The notes beneath the pieces were generated by a model that was not told the origin of the DNA, made no database searches, and saw nothing but the letters and a program-made list of their open reading frames with translations. A stretch of DNA of 64,000 nt from Pseudophaeobacter profundi (GTDB lineage Bacteria; Pseudomonadota; Alphaproteobacteria; Rhodobacterales; Rhodobacteraceae), in assembly GCF_029697505.1 (NCBI RefSeq), contig NZ_JARJEF010000004.1, forward strand, positions 62,001 to 126,000, in the 5' to 3' direction. Numbering within the stretch: the stretch's first letter is position 1; every line of letters begins with the position of its first letter. Below are positions 25,182 through 35,454 of this stretch, in pieces. The translations under genes were made by a program, and so were the position numbers.

Positions 25182-25418
25182 ATGCCTATGATCAAAAGCG
25201 ACGCCACCCTCGATGCCCTTGGGCTGCTGTGCCCCCTGCCCGTGCTTAAGGCACGCAAACGGCTTAAATCGCTGGCGAAAGGCGATATTCTTGAGGTGCT
25301 CGCAGACGATCCTGCCGCGCTGATTGATATGCCGCATTTCTGCGCGGAATCCGGGCATGAATTTCTGGGTCAGAGCGCCGGTGACGGACACCAGATCTAT
25401 TTGATCCGTAAGGTCTGA
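25182..25418 (+). CDS. TusA family sulfurtransferase
   Basis: A 78-residue small sulfur carrier. The family motif LDALGLLCPLPVLKARKRL near residues 8-26 holds the conserved Cys of the CPxP site that carries a persulfide. Length is normal. The ATG at 25182 (MPMIKSD) is chosen, an in-frame ATG two codons later is possible. It diverges from ccdA, which also serves thiol transfer. The role could be tRNA thiolation or delivery of sulfur to another acceptor; the sequence does not decide. Confidence 0.9.
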   Translation: MPMIKSDATLDALGLLCPLPVLKARKRLKSLAKGDILEVLADDPAALIDMPHFCAESGHEFLGQSAGDGHQIYLIRKV

Positions 25419-25486
25419 TCCGCAAGGGCAAGCTCGCTGTGCCTGCCTGCACATCAATGTGATTTCTGTTCGCGCAAAAGAGAGGC

Positions 25487-25879
25487 TCAGCCGCTGGCCA
25501 GAGGCGTGTCTTGGCTAAAGATGTTGATCCAGCCTTCGCCCTGCCACTGCCAGATGGAAGAGACATACATATCCTCCGCGTGTTCGCAATCCGGACGGGT
25601 GAACCGCGCGCGGTAAGACAGGCACTGGCAGCCGGGGCCAAGATTCAGAAGCCGGGCGTCGCTCAACTGATAGCTGGCCACCGATGGCCCCGCATCAAGC
25701 TGCGCCACATGATCCTGACGATTGGCAAAGCCGCTTGGGTAGACGCCCAGGAAATCAGGGTGAAGTGCCGCCGTATCTGCGGCCGGATCACCGCGGATCA
25801 AGGCCTCCCAGACCAGCCTTTCGCAGTCCAGGATTTCTGGCAACTCCACCGAGGCGGGCAAAGACGTCTGTTTTTGCAT
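25487..25879 (-). CDS. NTF2-like (DUF4440-type) protein
   Basis: A 130-residue protein with the layout of the SnoaL/DUF4440 NTF2-like fold: helical start (LERLVWEAL-like ERLVWEALIRGD), a middle LHPDFLGVYPSG segment, and strands ending SSIWQWQGEGWINIFSQDT. Such proteins bind small ligands or act as simple enzymes; no function can be given. It ends 68 bp from the stop of the convergent TusA gene. The upstream ribosome-binding site is weak. Confidence 0.7.
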   Translation of the reverse strand: MQKQTSLPASVELPEILDCERLVWEALIRGDPAADTAALHPDFLGVYPSGFANRQDHVAQLDAGPSVASYQLSDARLLNLGPGCQCLSYRARFTRPDCEHAEDMYVSSIWQWQGEGWINIFSQDTPLASG

Positions 25880-26010
25880 AGGGTTGAAACCTCAGGTTTG
25901 TGAGGTGGCCGCCATCGCCGGGGTGGCGACACCTGCGGGCACTCTCCTGCAGGAATAGGGGATACGGAAAAGAGATGAAGACAGCCCCCTACCGCCTAAT
26001 GATCAAACAA

Positions 26011-26036
26011 GAAAAAGGCGGGCACTGCGGCCCGCC
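26011..26036 (-). terminator. Rho-independent terminator of rne
   Basis: Read on the minus strand, GGCGGGC, a six-base loop and GCCCGCC are followed directly by TTTTTC. The stem is 7 bp of pure GC and starts 9 bases after the rne stop. This is a textbook intrinsic terminator. Confidence 0.88.
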
Positions 26037-26044
26037 TCTCTGCA

Positions 26045-29000
26045 TTATCCGATGGACCACCAGCCGCGCCGCTTGGGCTTGGGCGGACTTGTCGGCTCAG
26101 GCTCTGCTGCTACCGGTTCAGGCTCTGCCGCTACCGGTTCAGGCTCTGCCGCTACCGGCTCAGGCTTTGCTGCTACCGGTTCAGGCTCTGCCGCTACCGG
26201 CTCAGGCTCTGCCGCTACCGGCTCAGGCTCCGCCGCTACCGGTTCAGGCTCTGCTGCTACCGGTTCAGGCTTTGCTGCTGCGGGTTCAGGCTCCGCAGGC
26301 GATACCTCTGCAGACTCTGGCTTCGCTGAAACTTCAGCCGGGGCCACTGGCGCAGCATCAGCAACAACCGTTTCAGCAACCGCAACCTCCGCTGGGGGGG
26401 CGGCCTGCGCAGGTTCAGATGTGGCTGCGACCACCTCGGCAGGGGCGTCCTGCGCAACAGCGGTCTCTGCCTCCGCGGGCCTGGATTCGTTCACAGGTTC
26501 TGCGGTCTGCGCCTCTGTGACCTCTACCGTCGCGGCGTCTTGTGCCACAGCGGTTTCCTCATGGCTGGCTTCAGCTTCGGCAGGCACAGCGGCGGTCTCT
26601 TCGCTCTTCTTGCTGCGGCTGCGGCCACCACGGGTGCGGGTGCGGCGCTTGGGCTTCTTGCCCTCGGCGTCCTCCTCTTCAACGCTGTCAGACTTGTCCG
26701 CACTGTCGGATGTCGTCTCGCTTTCGGATTTATCCGCGCCATCAGCAGAGGCACCATAGTCAGACGTGTTTTCGCCGCCCTCTTCCCCGCCGTTTCCGGA
26801 CTTGCGCCGACGCCGACGACGGCGCTTGCGTTTGGGCTTATCATCGCCATTGGCCTCTGCCGCAGCCTCGGGGGCTTCGCGGGTCTCAGCTGCCGCGCTG
26901 GCGCTTTCTTCCGGCAGCTCGTCCTCGTCGACCTCGTCCGCGTCGACCTCAGCCATGAGCGATGTATCCGCAGAAACAACCGGCGCCGCCGATACCGACA
27001 CCACGCGGGTGGCAGTCTTGAATTTCTCGAGCGTGAAATCCGGGCTGACCAAAGAGGCATCGCCTTCGATGCGCACCGACAGACCATACCGCGCTTCGAT
27101 CTGGGCGATATGCTCGCGCTTCTGGTTCATCAGGTAGTTTGCGATATCGATAGGACAGCGCACCAGAACCTCACGCGAACGTCGGCGGGTGCCCTCTTCC
27201 TCGATCTGGCGCAGGATCGACAGCGCCATGCTGTCGTCAGACCGGATCAAGCCTGTGCCGTGGCAATGTGAACAGGGCTGGGTCGTGGCCTCGATCATGC
27301 CGGGACGCAAACGCTGACGCGACATTTCCATCAAGCCAAAGCCAGAAATCCGGCCCACCTGAATGCGGGCGCGATCTGTCTTCAACTTGTCCTTCATCCG
27401 GTTTTCAACCGCAGTGTTATTCTTGCGCTCGTCCATATCGATGAAATCAATGACGATCAGACCGGCGAGGTCACGCAGACGCAGCTGACGGGCTACCTCT
27501 TCGGCGGCCTCCAGATTGGTGTTGAGCGCGGTTTCCTCGATAGAGGACTGCTTTGTCGCCCGACCCGAGTTCACGTCGATCGCAACCAGAGCCTCGGTGA
27601 CACCAATCACGATATAACCGCCAGATTTCAGCTGAACGGTCGGGTTGAACATCCCTGCCAGATAGCTTTCGACCTGGAAGCGCGCAAAGAGCGGCAGGGT
27701 TTCCTGGTAGTTTTTCACGTTCTTGGCATGGGACGGCATGATCATCTTCATGAAGTCCTTGGCGATGCGGTAGCCGCGTTCGCCTTCCACCAGAACCTCG
27801 TCGATCTCGCGGTTATAAAGGTCGCGGATCGAGCGTTTGATCAGGTCGCCTTCTTCATAGATCTTGGCGGGTGCGACGCTTTTCAGCGTCAGCTCGCGGA
27901 TCTGTTCCCAAAGCCGTTGCAGATATTCGTAATCGCGCTTGATCTCTGCCTTGGTGCGCTTCGCCCCGGCGGTACGCACGATCAGGCCCGCGCCACTGGG
28001 CACGTCCATTTCGGTTGCGATTTCTTTCAGCTTCTTACGGTCAACAGCATTGGTGATCTTGCGGCTGATGCCGCCGCCACGGGCAGTATTGGGCATCAAG
28101 ACGCAGTAGCGACCGGCCAGCGACAGATAGGTGGTCAGCGCAGCGCCCTTGTTGCCACGCTCTTCCTTGACAACCTGCACCAGAAGAACCTGACGGACCT
28201 TGATGACTTCCTGAATCTTGTAGCGCCGGGGCCGTGGCTTGCGAGCTGGGCGAATGTCTTCGCTGTCATCCTCATCCGCGACCGATTCAATGCTTTCATC
28301 CTTGGTGGCGGCATCGGCACGGCTGTCAATCTCATCGGCGTCATCGCCGCCGTCAGTGCCCTCGTCAGAGGTTGTATCAGCAAGCTGTTCCTTGTCAGCG
28401 GTATCCGCAGCTTCCGCGCCGTTTTCGGCAGCCTCGACCTCGGGTTCAGCAACTGGGGCTTCCGCCACGCGTTCCATCGGCGAAGACCCCTCGGGAACCT
28501 CGGCCAGCTTGGTCGCTTCGCGGTCGCTGTCGTCCACCAGATCAATGGTTTCCATACCAGCGATTTCCGCCGCCGAAGTGTCGGCCACAGGTGTTTGTGC
28601 TGGCGTTTCGGCATTGGCTTCGCTGTCGGCGGGCGCAACCTCTTTGGTCTCTACCGCGTCGCCGGACGTGACCTTGGCCGCCTTGGAGCGCCCGGACTTG
28701 CGACCACGCGAGCGCGATCTCGACGGCTTCGCTTCGTCTTCCTCGTCACGCGCACGCAGGGCTTCTGCATAGGCGCGCTCCTCTTCCATCAGGGCTTCGC
28801 GATCAGCAATCGGGATCTGATAGTAATCGGGGTGAATTTCCGAAAAGGCCAGAAACCCGTGGCGATTGCCGCCATATTCCACAAAAGCCGCCTGCAGCGA
28901 GGGTTCAACCCGCGTGACCTTGGCCAGGTAAATATTGCCAGCTAGCTGGCGTTTGTTTTCAGATTCAAAGTCGAACTCCTCGACCTTGTTTCCGTCGACC

Positions 29001-29056
29001 ACCACGACGCGGGTTTCTTCCGCGTGGGTGGCATCGATAAGCATCTTCTTTGCCAT
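26045..29056 (-). CDS. rne: Ribonuclease E/G
   Basis: A 1003-residue endoribonuclease, the scaffold of RNA decay. The N-terminal S1 region ([31 protein letters not shown]) is split by a long acidic insertion at about 110-290, usual in alphaproteobacteria. The catalytic Asp residues lie in [11 protein letters not shown] and [14 protein letters not shown], and the zinc link is CSHCHGTG. The C-terminal third is an acidic and basic low-complexity scaffold with an Arg-rich patch ([15 protein letters not shown]) for RNA binding, ending in a seven-residue repeat and RRGWWSIG. The ATG at 29056 gives the family start [11 protein letters not shown]. Confidence 0.96.
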   Translation of the reverse strand: MAKKMLIDATHAEETRVVVVDGNKVEEFDFESENKRQLAGNIYLAKVTRVEPSLQAAFVEYGGNRHGFLAFSEIHPDYYQIPIADREALMEEERAYAEALRARDEEDEAKPSRSRSRGRKSGRSKAAKVTSGDAVETKEVAPADSEANAETPAQTPVADTSAAEIAGMETIDLVDDSDREATKLAEVPEGSSPMERVAEAPVAEPEVEAAENGAEAADTADKEQLADTTSDEGTDGGDDADEIDSRADAATKDESIESVADEDDSEDIRPARKPRPRRYKIQEVIKVRQVLLVQVVKEERGNKGAALTTYLSLAGRYCVLMPNTARGGGISRKITNAVDRKKLKEIATEMDVPSGAGLIVRTAGAKRTKAEIKRDYEYLQRLWEQIRELTLKSVAPAKIYEEGDLIKRSIRDLYNREIDEVLVEGERGYRIAKDFMKMIMPSHAKNVKNYQETLPLFARFQVESYLAGMFNPTVQLKSGGYIVIGVTEALVAIDVNSGRATKQSSIEETALNTNLEAAEEVARQLRLRDLAGLIVIDFIDMDERKNNTAVENRMKDKLKTDRARIQVGRISGFGLMEMSRQRLRPGMIEATTQPCSHCHGTGLIRSDDSMALSILRQIEEEGTRRRSREVLVRCPIDIANYLMNQKREHIAQIEARYGLSVRIEGDASLVSPDFTLEKFKTATRVVSVSAAPVVSADTSLMAEVDADEVDEDELPEESASAAAETREAPEAAAEANGDDKPKRKRRRRRRRKSGNGGEEGGENTSDYGASADGADKSESETTSDSADKSDSVEEEDAEGKKPKRRTRTRGGRSRSKKSEETAAVPAEAEASHEETAVAQDAATVEVTEAQTAEPVNESRPAEAETAVAQDAPAEVVAATSEPAQAAPPAEVAVAETVVADAAPVAPAEVSAKPESAEVSPAEPEPAAAKPEPVAAEPEPVAAEPEPVAAEPEPVAAEPEPVAAKPEPVAAEPEPVAAEPEPVAAEPEPTSPPKPKRRGWWSIG
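26100..26284. repeat. 21-bp minisatellite coding the RNase E tail
   Basis: A 21-bp unit, on the plus strand TTCAGGCTCTGCCGCTACCGG, occurs eight times in tandem with a few third-base and one residue-changing variations (TTT for TCT gives Lys in place of Glu). It encodes PEPVAA(E/K) repeats near the RNase E C terminus, with one degenerate copy (PEPAAAK) at the right end. Copy number may vary between strains by slippage. Confidence 0.93.
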
Positions 29057-29724
29057 GTTTCCTTGATGCACCGGCCCTGCGCAGAGGCAAGCCCTCCCGA
29101 TCCGGGGGGCCATGTCTGTATTGGGGGGTGTCTTGTCAGGGCGATTTGGGACGGCACACAGCAGGTGGCGGCCCAAGAACTTGCGTCCGGTCCTCTTGCC
29201 TGCATGCTCTTCGCTCGCGCGCGCGTCATCGCGTTACTTCTCCGACAGGTCGGGTATCCCGTTGCCTGCCTTGTTATCCCTCTTCGATTGGTCAAAGAGG
29301 CGCTTAGCTGCTCCGCACTACGTCGGAGCCAATCGGTCTGTCTTGCCTTTCTCGGCTCATGTCATGGTCGACGCGTGCCGATGTCTGATCATGCCGGACA
29401 AAAGGAGAGACAGCGAATCTCAATCACATGGAGCCCCCTTTGAGGGCGCTATTCCATCTTATCACCATAAGACCAGCGCTTGGGAAATGACAATGGGCAT
29501 TCGTCAACAAGGCGCGTCGGCATGGTAAACAACAGGCTTAAAAGGCAAATTGATGAAATTTCAATGAAGGAACGCCAGCCGGACAGCGATATCCTGCCCG
29601 CTTCGCTGCGCTGAATTGTCAGATATCCCCTGCTTTACCCCCAGGACAAATCTCTGGGGCTAAGCAAAAAAGAGATCTTACCCACAAGCGAGTCGCACCT
29701 GCAGGCAAGATCTGCCAGTTCGTA
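29057..29724. other. Long intergenic region between rne and dctD
   Basis: About 670 bases. The left half should hold the rne promoter and a long 5' leader, since rne messages in many bacteria carry a structured leader for autoregulation. The right half is AT-richer and has a 30-codon plus-strand frame at 29522-29614 with a weak AAGG site. I see no RNA gene or family motif that can be named. Confidence 0.45.
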
Positions 29725-31062
29725 TCACCCCAAGTAGTCAGAGCGCTGCAGCGCGTATTTGGCCATCTTCTCGTTCAGGGTCCGGCGCGGCAGGCAGAGT
29801 TCCTCCATCACGCTGGCGATGGAGCCCTTGTGGCGCCGCATGGTATTGTCAATCAACATGCGTTCAAAGGCTTCGACATATTCCTTCAGCGGCTTGCCCT
29901 CGGTGGTCATCACCGGCTGCATCTCTTCGTGATCAGACATCAACAAAGACGCAATGGTGCCAGAGCCCCGCCGCGCCTGCAGCACCGCACGTTCCGCTAC
30001 ATTGATCAGTTGACGCACATTGCCCGGCCAGGGGGCCTGCAACAGCTGGGCGGCCTCCTGGGCCGATACCTGCGGTGCATCGCAGCCGTATTCATCGGCG
30101 AATTGATCGCAGAGCCGGGTAAACAGCGTCAGGATGTCTTCGCCGCGCTGGCGCAGCGGCGGCACCGTGATGCGCAGAGCGGCCAGACGGTAAAACAGAT
30201 CCGAGCGCAGCGCGTCTTCGCAGGTCTTCCCCGCCTCCTGCAGGTTGGAAATCGCAATGATCCGCGTCTCTCCGGGCGTGCCCTGCTCATTGATCGCGCT
30301 CAGCAGCTTGGCCTGCAATGTCTCACTCAGCGCTTCGATCCCTTCCAGCACCAGGGTGCCGCCCCGTGCCTCTTCCAAGGCGGGCAGCAGGCTGTCTTCG
30401 GGCTGCATCGGACCAAACAGCCGTTTGGACAGAGCTTCTTCCTCAAGGGCGGCGCAGGAAATCAGGACAAATTTCTTGCCCGCGCGGCTGCCAACCGCAT
30501 GCAGCGCATGGGCCACCAGGGTTTTGCCGGTGCCGGTTTCGCCGTCAATCAGCACATGACCATCCGCCTGCCCCAGATCCAGCAGATCTTCGCGCAGGCG
30601 CTCCATCACCGGGCTCATGCCGATGAGTTTTTTCATAATTTGGCCGCCATCCGATAATTCCCGGCGCAAGGCGCGGTTGTCCAGGGTCAGACGCCGCGCC
30701 CCGGTGGCGCGCTTGGCCAGTTCCGACATGCGATCCGGGTTGAACGGTTTCTCCAGAAAATCAAACGCGCCGACTCGCATTGCCTCTACCGCCATGGGCA
30801 CATCGCCGTGGCCGGTAATCATGATCACTGGCAGGCCGCTGTCGCTGCCCATCAGCTTTTTCAGGAACTGCATGCCATCCATGCCTGGCATCTTGATGTC
30901 GGAAATGACGATACCGGGATAATCTGCACCCAGTTCCTTCAGCGCGTCTTCGGCACTGGCAAAGGTTTCTGTGTCATACCCCGAAAGCGCCAACCACTGG
31001 CTGATCGACTGACGCATATCCTGCTCATCATCAACAATCGCGATTTTCATGGCCTGTGCCAT
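29725..31062 (-). CDS. dctD: DctD-type response regulator lacking the sigma-54 contact loop
   Basis: A 445-residue regulator paired with the DctB-type kinase. The receiver domain has the acidic DDE triad and phosphoacceptor in ISDIKMPGMDG (Asp55) plus Lys105 in FLEKPF. The AAA+ domain has Walker A GETGTGKT (174-181). The GAFTGA loop expected after LFG (215-217) is missing, and the Walker B-like segment reads GGTLVLEGIE rather than FLDEI. A Fis-type helix-turn-helix ends the protein (CLPRRTLNEKMAKY). The ATG at 31062 follows AAGGGG. It may act through another sigma factor. Confidence 0.88.
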   Translation of the reverse strand: MAQAMKIAIVDDEQDMRQSISQWLALSGYDTETFASAEDALKELGADYPGIVISDIKMPGMDGMQFLKKLMGSDSGLPVIMITGHGDVPMAVEAMRVGAFDFLEKPFNPDRMSELAKRATGARRLTLDNRALRRELSDGGQIMKKLIGMSPVMERLREDLLDLGQADGHVLIDGETGTGKTLVAHALHAVGSRAGKKFVLISCAALEEEALSKRLFGPMQPEDSLLPALEEARGGTLVLEGIEALSETLQAKLLSAINEQGTPGETRIIAISNLQEAGKTCEDALRSDLFYRLAALRITVPPLRQRGEDILTLFTRLCDQFADEYGCDAPQVSAQEAAQLLQAPWPGNVRQLINVAERAVLQARRGSGTIASLLMSDHEEMQPVMTTEGKPLKEYVEAFERMLIDNTMRRHKGSIASVMEELCLPRRTLNEKMAKYALQRSDYLG

Positions 31063-31090
31063 CAGACACCCCTTCTCTCGTTTCAAACCA

Positions 31091-32863
31091 CTATTCAGCG
31101 GCTTCGATGCCGTCCACCAGGATCGGCAATTGCATTTCAAACACGGCACCGCCTTTTTGCCCATTCCGGGCTGCAAGCCGTCCACCCAGGTCGTTCACGA
31201 TCCCAGAGGAGATGGCAAGCCCCAGGCCCACCCCATCGCCAGCCTGCTTGGTAGTATAAAACGGATCAAACAGACTGCCAAAATCTTCAATTCCCATCCC
31301 GTTGTCGCGCACCGTCAAGGTGGCGGTTTCGCCCGCCGCCAAGAGGATCTCAACCTCCGGTTCCTCTACTGATTTGGTGGCATCCAGGGCGTTGCGCAAG
31401 AGGTTGACCATAACCTGTTCCAATCGCATCCGATCTGCCATGACAAAAACCGGATCATCCGGCAGGATCCGGGTGATTTTAACATGGCGCTGACGCAGTT
31501 GGGGCTCCATCATCGACAGACTTGAAGCCAGCGCATCGCCAACGTTTACAGGGCTGAAGGCATCGCCGCCCTTGCGCGCATAGGATTTCAGCTGGCGGGT
31601 AATGGCGCCCATGCGTTCGATCAGGTCATCAATGCGACCAAAGGAAGCCAGCGCCTCTTCGGGGCGGTTGCGGGTCAGCAAGAGCCGCGCCCCCGCCAGA
31701 TAGGTTTTCATTGCCGCCAGCGGCTGGTTCAACTCATGACTAACAGCGGCGGACATCTCGCCCAAGGCGGCAAGTTTTGAGCTCTGCGCCAGGCTTTGTT
31801 CAGCCACCGCGAGGGTCTTTTGCATTCGCTCACGTTCGGCGATTTCCCGCTGCAAACGCGCATTCAATACGCGAAGCTCCGCCGACTCACGCTGAAACAG
31901 CGCCATCCTAATCGCGGTTTTACGGCTCAGCGCATAGAAGGCCAGCGCCAGCAGGATGGCGAATCCCATGATTTCAAGCGCCAGAACCGCATTCACCTTT
32001 TCACGGATCGAGGCAAAGGTGGTGAAGGAGGTCAAGCGCCAGCCCTGAAATGGCACCCGCGTCTCCAGCCGCATAACCGCCTCGCCCTGCAAATAGGCAT
32101 CCGGTGGCAAGGTGCTCCAGTCTGCGGTGGCCCGAATGGCACGCTGGATTGCGCTTTCAGGGGTTTGCAGGACCACTGCTTCGCTCTCGGTCAGACCGCG
32201 CCAACGCGCCTCGGTCGACAGGACGATATTGCCCTGGCTGTCGGTCACCATGACCGCATCCGACACCCCGGCCCAGGCGCGCTCAAACTTGCGCAGGTCC
32301 ACCTCGATGACAATGACGCCCAGCAACCCCGAGGTATCGACGACGCGACGCGAATAGGTGAAGCGATAGCCGCCCACCTCGCGCTTGATCACCGAAAAGA
32401 CCGTTGATCTGGCGCGGGCCGCATCAACAAAATAGGCGGCATTGCGATGGTTTTGGCCCAATCGATTGCGATTGGTCGCCGCCACGGTACGCCCGTCATT
32501 CGCCAGCAGCATGATGGAGTTGGCGCCGATTTCATCAATGAACGACATCAAGCGCTGCGTTGACAGGGAAAAATCGCGACTTTGCAATGCCGCGATCAGG
32601 GTCTGATCCCGCGCCAAAAGCTGCGGGACAATGGCATGGCGGCGCAGCTCGCTCACCAGGTTGCCAGAATATAGCGCCAGGCGCAGTTCCCCCCGGTTTC
32701 GGGTACTTTCGGTAAAGCGGTGGGTCAATTGCTGGTTAGTCACCCAGATGGTGACGGCAGCCACAGCCATGAACAGCACCAAGGCCAGCCGTGCGCCCCA
32801 GGGGATGGTGCGCGAGCCGGTTTCTTTGCGGATAATCCGTTTTGGCGTCTGCGGGGCATTCAT
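31091..32863 (-). CDS. dctB: DctB-type sensor histidine kinase
   Basis: A 590-residue membrane kinase. There is an N-terminal helix near 25-43, a large periplasmic dCache-like sensor region (about 50-290), and a second helix near 300-320 (LALEIMGFAILLALAFYAL). A coiled coil and HisKA box VSHELNQPLAAMKTYLAG follow, then the ATPase domain with NLLRNALDAT, DNGMGIEDF and GDGVGLGLAIS. In the known family it senses C4-dicarboxylates and phosphorylates DctD, whose gene starts 28 bp downstream. No C4-dicarboxylate transporter is adjacent, so the actual target genes are not visible. Confidence 0.92.
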   Translation of the reverse strand: MNAPQTPKRIIRKETGSRTIPWGARLALVLFMAVAAVTIWVTNQQLTHRFTESTRNRGELRLALYSGNLVSELRRHAIVPQLLARDQTLIAALQSRDFSLSTQRLMSFIDEIGANSIMLLANDGRTVAATNRNRLGQNHRNAAYFVDAARARSTVFSVIKREVGGYRFTYSRRVVDTSGLLGVIVIEVDLRKFERAWAGVSDAVMVTDSQGNIVLSTEARWRGLTESEAVVLQTPESAIQRAIRATADWSTLPPDAYLQGEAVMRLETRVPFQGWRLTSFTTFASIREKVNAVLALEIMGFAILLALAFYALSRKTAIRMALFQRESAELRVLNARLQREIAERERMQKTLAVAEQSLAQSSKLAALGEMSAAVSHELNQPLAAMKTYLAGARLLLTRNRPEEALASFGRIDDLIERMGAITRQLKSYARKGGDAFSPVNVGDALASSLSMMEPQLRQRHVKITRILPDDPVFVMADRMRLEQVMVNLLRNALDATKSVEEPEVEILLAAGETATLTVRDNGMGIEDFGSLFDPFYTTKQAGDGVGLGLAISSGIVNDLGGRLAARNGQKGGAVFEMQLPILVDGIEAAE

Positions 32864-32899
32864 AGGGAAACCCTATTCCCGCCACCGCAGGAGCTCAAG

Positions 32900-33571
32900 T
32901 CACGCAGGGGCGAGGATCCCGGCCAATGCGCGGAACACTGCCGTTCCATCCGTGCCGCCATGGCCGTCGTCCGCCGCGCGTTCAGGATGTGGCATCATAC
33001 CAAGCACACGCCGGTTTTCCGACAGAATGCCGGCGATGTCGTCAACCGACCCATTGGGGTTGTCGCCATAGGTAAAGGCGATACGGTCCTGATCCTTCAG
33101 CGCCGCAAGAGTATCGGCATCGGCAAAATAGTTGCCATCGTGATGCGCAATCGGAATGCCAATCACATCGCCCTTGGCATAGCCTTGGGTAAAGACACTA
33201 TCCGCAGTGGCGACCTGCAGATCCACCGTGCGGCAAATGTATTTAAGCCCGGCATTGCGCAGCAGTGCCCCCGGCAAAACGCCGGTCTCAGTGAGGATCT
33301 GGAAGCCGTTGCACACGCCCATGGCATAGCCGCCACGGTTTGCATGTTCGACGACCGCCTGACAAATTGGCGACTGGGCCGCGATGGCGCCACAACGCAG
33401 GTAATCCCCATAAGAGAATCCACCAGGAACCCCCACGATATCAATACCTTCAGGCAGGACACTGTCCTTATGCCAGACCATCGAGACATCAAAACCGGCC
33501 TGTTCAAAGGCAACTGCCAGATCGCGGTCGCAGTTGGATCCGGGAAATACGACAACGGCTGCTTTCATCAC
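32900..33571 (-). CDS. purQ: Phosphoribosylformylglycinamidine synthase subunit PurQ
   Basis: A 223-residue class I glutamine amidotransferase that feeds ammonia to PurL in step four of purine synthesis. The catalytic Cys lies in [10 protein letters not shown], and [16 protein letters not shown] is the oxyanion and substrate loop; the His and Glu of the triad are in MMPHPERA near the C terminus. It overlaps the purS stop by four bases, so PurS and PurQ are co-translated. The third subunit PurL is not in the window. Confidence 0.96.
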   Translation of the reverse strand: MMKAAVVVFPGSNCDRDLAVAFEQAGFDVSMVWHKDSVLPEGIDIVGVPGGFSYGDYLRCGAIAAQSPICQAVVEHANRGGYAMGVCNGFQILTETGVLPGALLRNAGLKYICRTVDLQVATADSVFTQGYAKGDVIGIPIAHHDGNYFADADTLAALKDQDRIAFTYGDNPNGSVDDIAGILSENRRVLGMMPHPERAADDGHGGTDGTAVFRALAGILAPA

Positions 33572-33798
33572 TTCATCTCGATGCTGTAGGATTCAATCAC
33601 AGTATTGGCGAGCAGCTTTTCGCACATCTCGGTCACATCCGCCTCGGTGGCGCCTGCGGCCAGATCCAGGTCGATGACCTTGCCCTGACGCACGCCTTCA
33701 ACCTTGTCGAACCCCATGGCGCCCAGTGCGTGACGCACTGCCTCGCCCTGCGGATCCAGAACCCCGTTCTTCAGCATTACATGCACCCGTGCCTTCAT
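33568..33798 (-). CDS. purS: Phosphoribosylformylglycinamidine synthase subunit PurS
   Basis: A 76-residue structural subunit that bridges PurL and PurQ and channels ammonia. The usual start [21 protein letters not shown] and a C-terminal half with [16 protein letters not shown] match the family. It precedes purQ with a four-base overlap and follows purC on the same strand, 110 bases downstream of its stop. Confidence 0.95.
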   Translation of the reverse strand: MKARVHVMLKNGVLDPQGEAVRHALGAMGFDKVEGVRQGKVIDLDLAAGATEADVTEMCEKLLANTVIESYSIEMK

Positions 33799-33849
33799 CG
33801 TGTCATTCCTCAGCTTCGATGGGAGCCGACCCCTGGTCGTGCCCTTTGC

Positions 33850-33891
33850 AGAAAAGTAGAACCCACCCCCGACCTATTGGCGGGAGTGGGG
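33850..33891 (-). terminator. Terminator between purC and purS
   Basis: On the minus strand CCCACTCCCG and CGGGGGTGGG pair over ten bases with one G-U, around a nine-base loop, followed by TTCTACTTTTC. It lies just downstream of the purC stop and upstream of purS. It may only attenuate, because purS follows in the same direction. Confidence 0.6.
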
Positions 33892-33908
33892 AAATTTGCC
33901 TCACCAGA

Positions 33909-34670
33909 TCAGTTCACCAGCGTTGGCTTGCTAGGGGCTGGCGGGTTGTTCGGCATTACCCCCAGACGACGCGCCACTTCGCTATAGGCATCCGTCAGGC
34001 TGCCCAGATCGCGCCGGAACACGTCTTTGTCCAGCTTCTGGCCTGTCTCGATATCCCACAGGCGGCAGCTGTCGGGGCTGATCTCATCGGCCACCACCAG
34101 GCGCTGGAAATCACCATCATAGACGCGGCCAATCTCGATTTTGAAATCCACCAGACGAATACCCACGGCCAGCATCACCCCGGACATAAAGTCATTCACC
34201 CGCAGTGCCAGGCTCAGGATATCATCCATGTCCTGCTGGCTGGCCCAGCCAAAGGCCGCGATGTGCTCTTCGGTCACCAGAGGATCACCCAGGGCATCGT
34301 CCTTGTAGCAATATTCCACGATGGGCCGGGGCAGCTGCGTGCCCTCATCAATGCCCAACCGTTTCGACATGCTCCCGGCCGCATAGTTGCGCACGATCAC
34401 TTCCAGCGGAATAATCTCGCAGGAGCGCACCAGCTGTTCGCGCATGTTCAACCGTTTCAGGAAATGCGTCGGCACACCAATCTGGCCCAGCCCCTTCATG
34501 AAATATTCGCTCAGCAGGTTGTTGAGCACGCCCTTGCCTTCGATCACGTCCTTCTTTTCGGCGTTGAAGGCCGTGGCATCATCCTTGAAATACTGCACAA
34601 TTGTGCCAGGCTCGGGGCCTTCATACAGTGTTTTGGCTTTGCCTTCGTAGATCTTTTTGCGACGTGCCAT
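33909..34670 (-). CDS. purC: Phosphoribosylaminoimidazole-succinocarboxamide synthase
   Basis: A 253-residue ATP-dependent ligase of purine synthesis that joins aspartate to CAIR. Signature segments are [42 protein letters not shown] and the [10 protein letters not shown] stretch. The ATG at 34670 gives the standard start; the frame stays open to 34805 but without a better site. It diverges from the gene of the F1-ATPase inhibitor, an arrangement common in this group of bacteria. Confidence 0.95.
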   Translation of the reverse strand: MARRKKIYEGKAKTLYEGPEPGTIVQYFKDDATAFNAEKKDVIEGKGVLNNLLSEYFMKGLGQIGVPTHFLKRLNMREQLVRSCEIIPLEVIVRNYAAGSMSKRLGIDEGTQLPRPIVEYCYKDDALGDPLVTEEHIAAFGWASQQDMDDILSLALRVNDFMSGVMLAVGIRLVDFKIEIGRVYDGDFQRLVVADEISPDSCRLWDIETGQKLDKDVFRRDLGSLTDAYSEVARRLGVMPNNPPAPSKPTLVN

Positions 34671-34995
34671 GAGGAACCTTTCGAGGTAAAGGCCAGGAAT
34701 CCCGGCCCGGTTTCTTGCCGCTCTCATAGGGCAAGGGGGGAATTGCTGCAAGTATCGTGGCGCATGGCAGCGGCCATTGTCCTGATTTGCCGCATTTCGC
34801 ACCATTAAATCCTGTTTCGCACTGGGTGCGCAGCTGTGTCAGGCCAAGAACCACCGCCCCTGGCGGGTCTTTTGGCGCCTGGCCCCCACCTTTGAGCGAG
34901 GCGCAGGCATGGCAAAACCTGCCCCATTTCTTGCCCCGGCGCCACCGCGCCCCATATTCAAAGGGGCAGATCTGTTTCAGTGAAAGGGAAAGGAC

Positions 34996-35298
34996 ATGAC
35001 CACATTTGACGAACGCGAACAGGCATTTGAAGCCAAGTTTGCCAAGGATGAAGAGCAGCTATTTCAGGCCCGTGCCCGCTGCCACAAACAGCTTGGCCTT
35101 TGGGCGGCGGCAATATTGGGCCACCATGGCGATGCGGCACAGGACTATGCCAATGCGCTTGTCGCGGCTGGACTAAAGAGCCACGGCAACCGCGATGTGC
35201 TGAATAGGATTGCCGCCGATATGACCGCCAGCCATAAATCAGCAATCACACCAGAAATCATCGAGGACAAAATGACAGAGCTTTTGTCGCAGTCCTGA
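34996..35298 (+). CDS. ATPase inhibitor subunit zeta (DUF1476)
   Basis: A 100-residue mostly helical protein of the DUF1476 family, known as the zeta inhibitor of F1-ATPase in Paracoccus and relatives, where the N-terminal region blocks the rotor. Typical segments are TFDEREQAFEAKFAKDEE, WAAAILGHHGDAAQDYA and LNRIAADMTASHKSAITPE. Length is the family norm. The ATG follows AAGGGAAAGGAC. The gene diverges from purC. Confidence 0.9.
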   Translation: MTTFDEREQAFEAKFAKDEEQLFQARARCHKQLGLWAAAILGHHGDAAQDYANALVAAGLKSHGNRDVLNRIAADMTASHKSAITPEIIEDKMTELLSQS

Positions 35299-35454
35299 GA
35301 GGACCGTTCGCCAAGGTGTAACGCATAGCTGGACGCAAGGCAGCAGCCCTGGTGCTGCTGCGATGCTGCACCATAGGTGCGATTAACGCGACAAAAACCA
35401 AAAGGTCCTATCCTGCCCTCTCTTCCCCTTTTTCGGGCTGATAGAAAGATCAAG

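Noticed and set aside
26052-26759. A 235-codon plus-strand frame rich in Gly, Ser and Ala across the rne tail
   Set aside because: It is the antisense reading of the RNase E repeats and low-complexity tail.
29522-29614. A 30-codon plus-strand frame (MVNNRLKRQIDEIS...) in the rne upstream spacer
   Set aside because: It has only a weak AAGG signal and no recognised motif, so it was not called as a gene.
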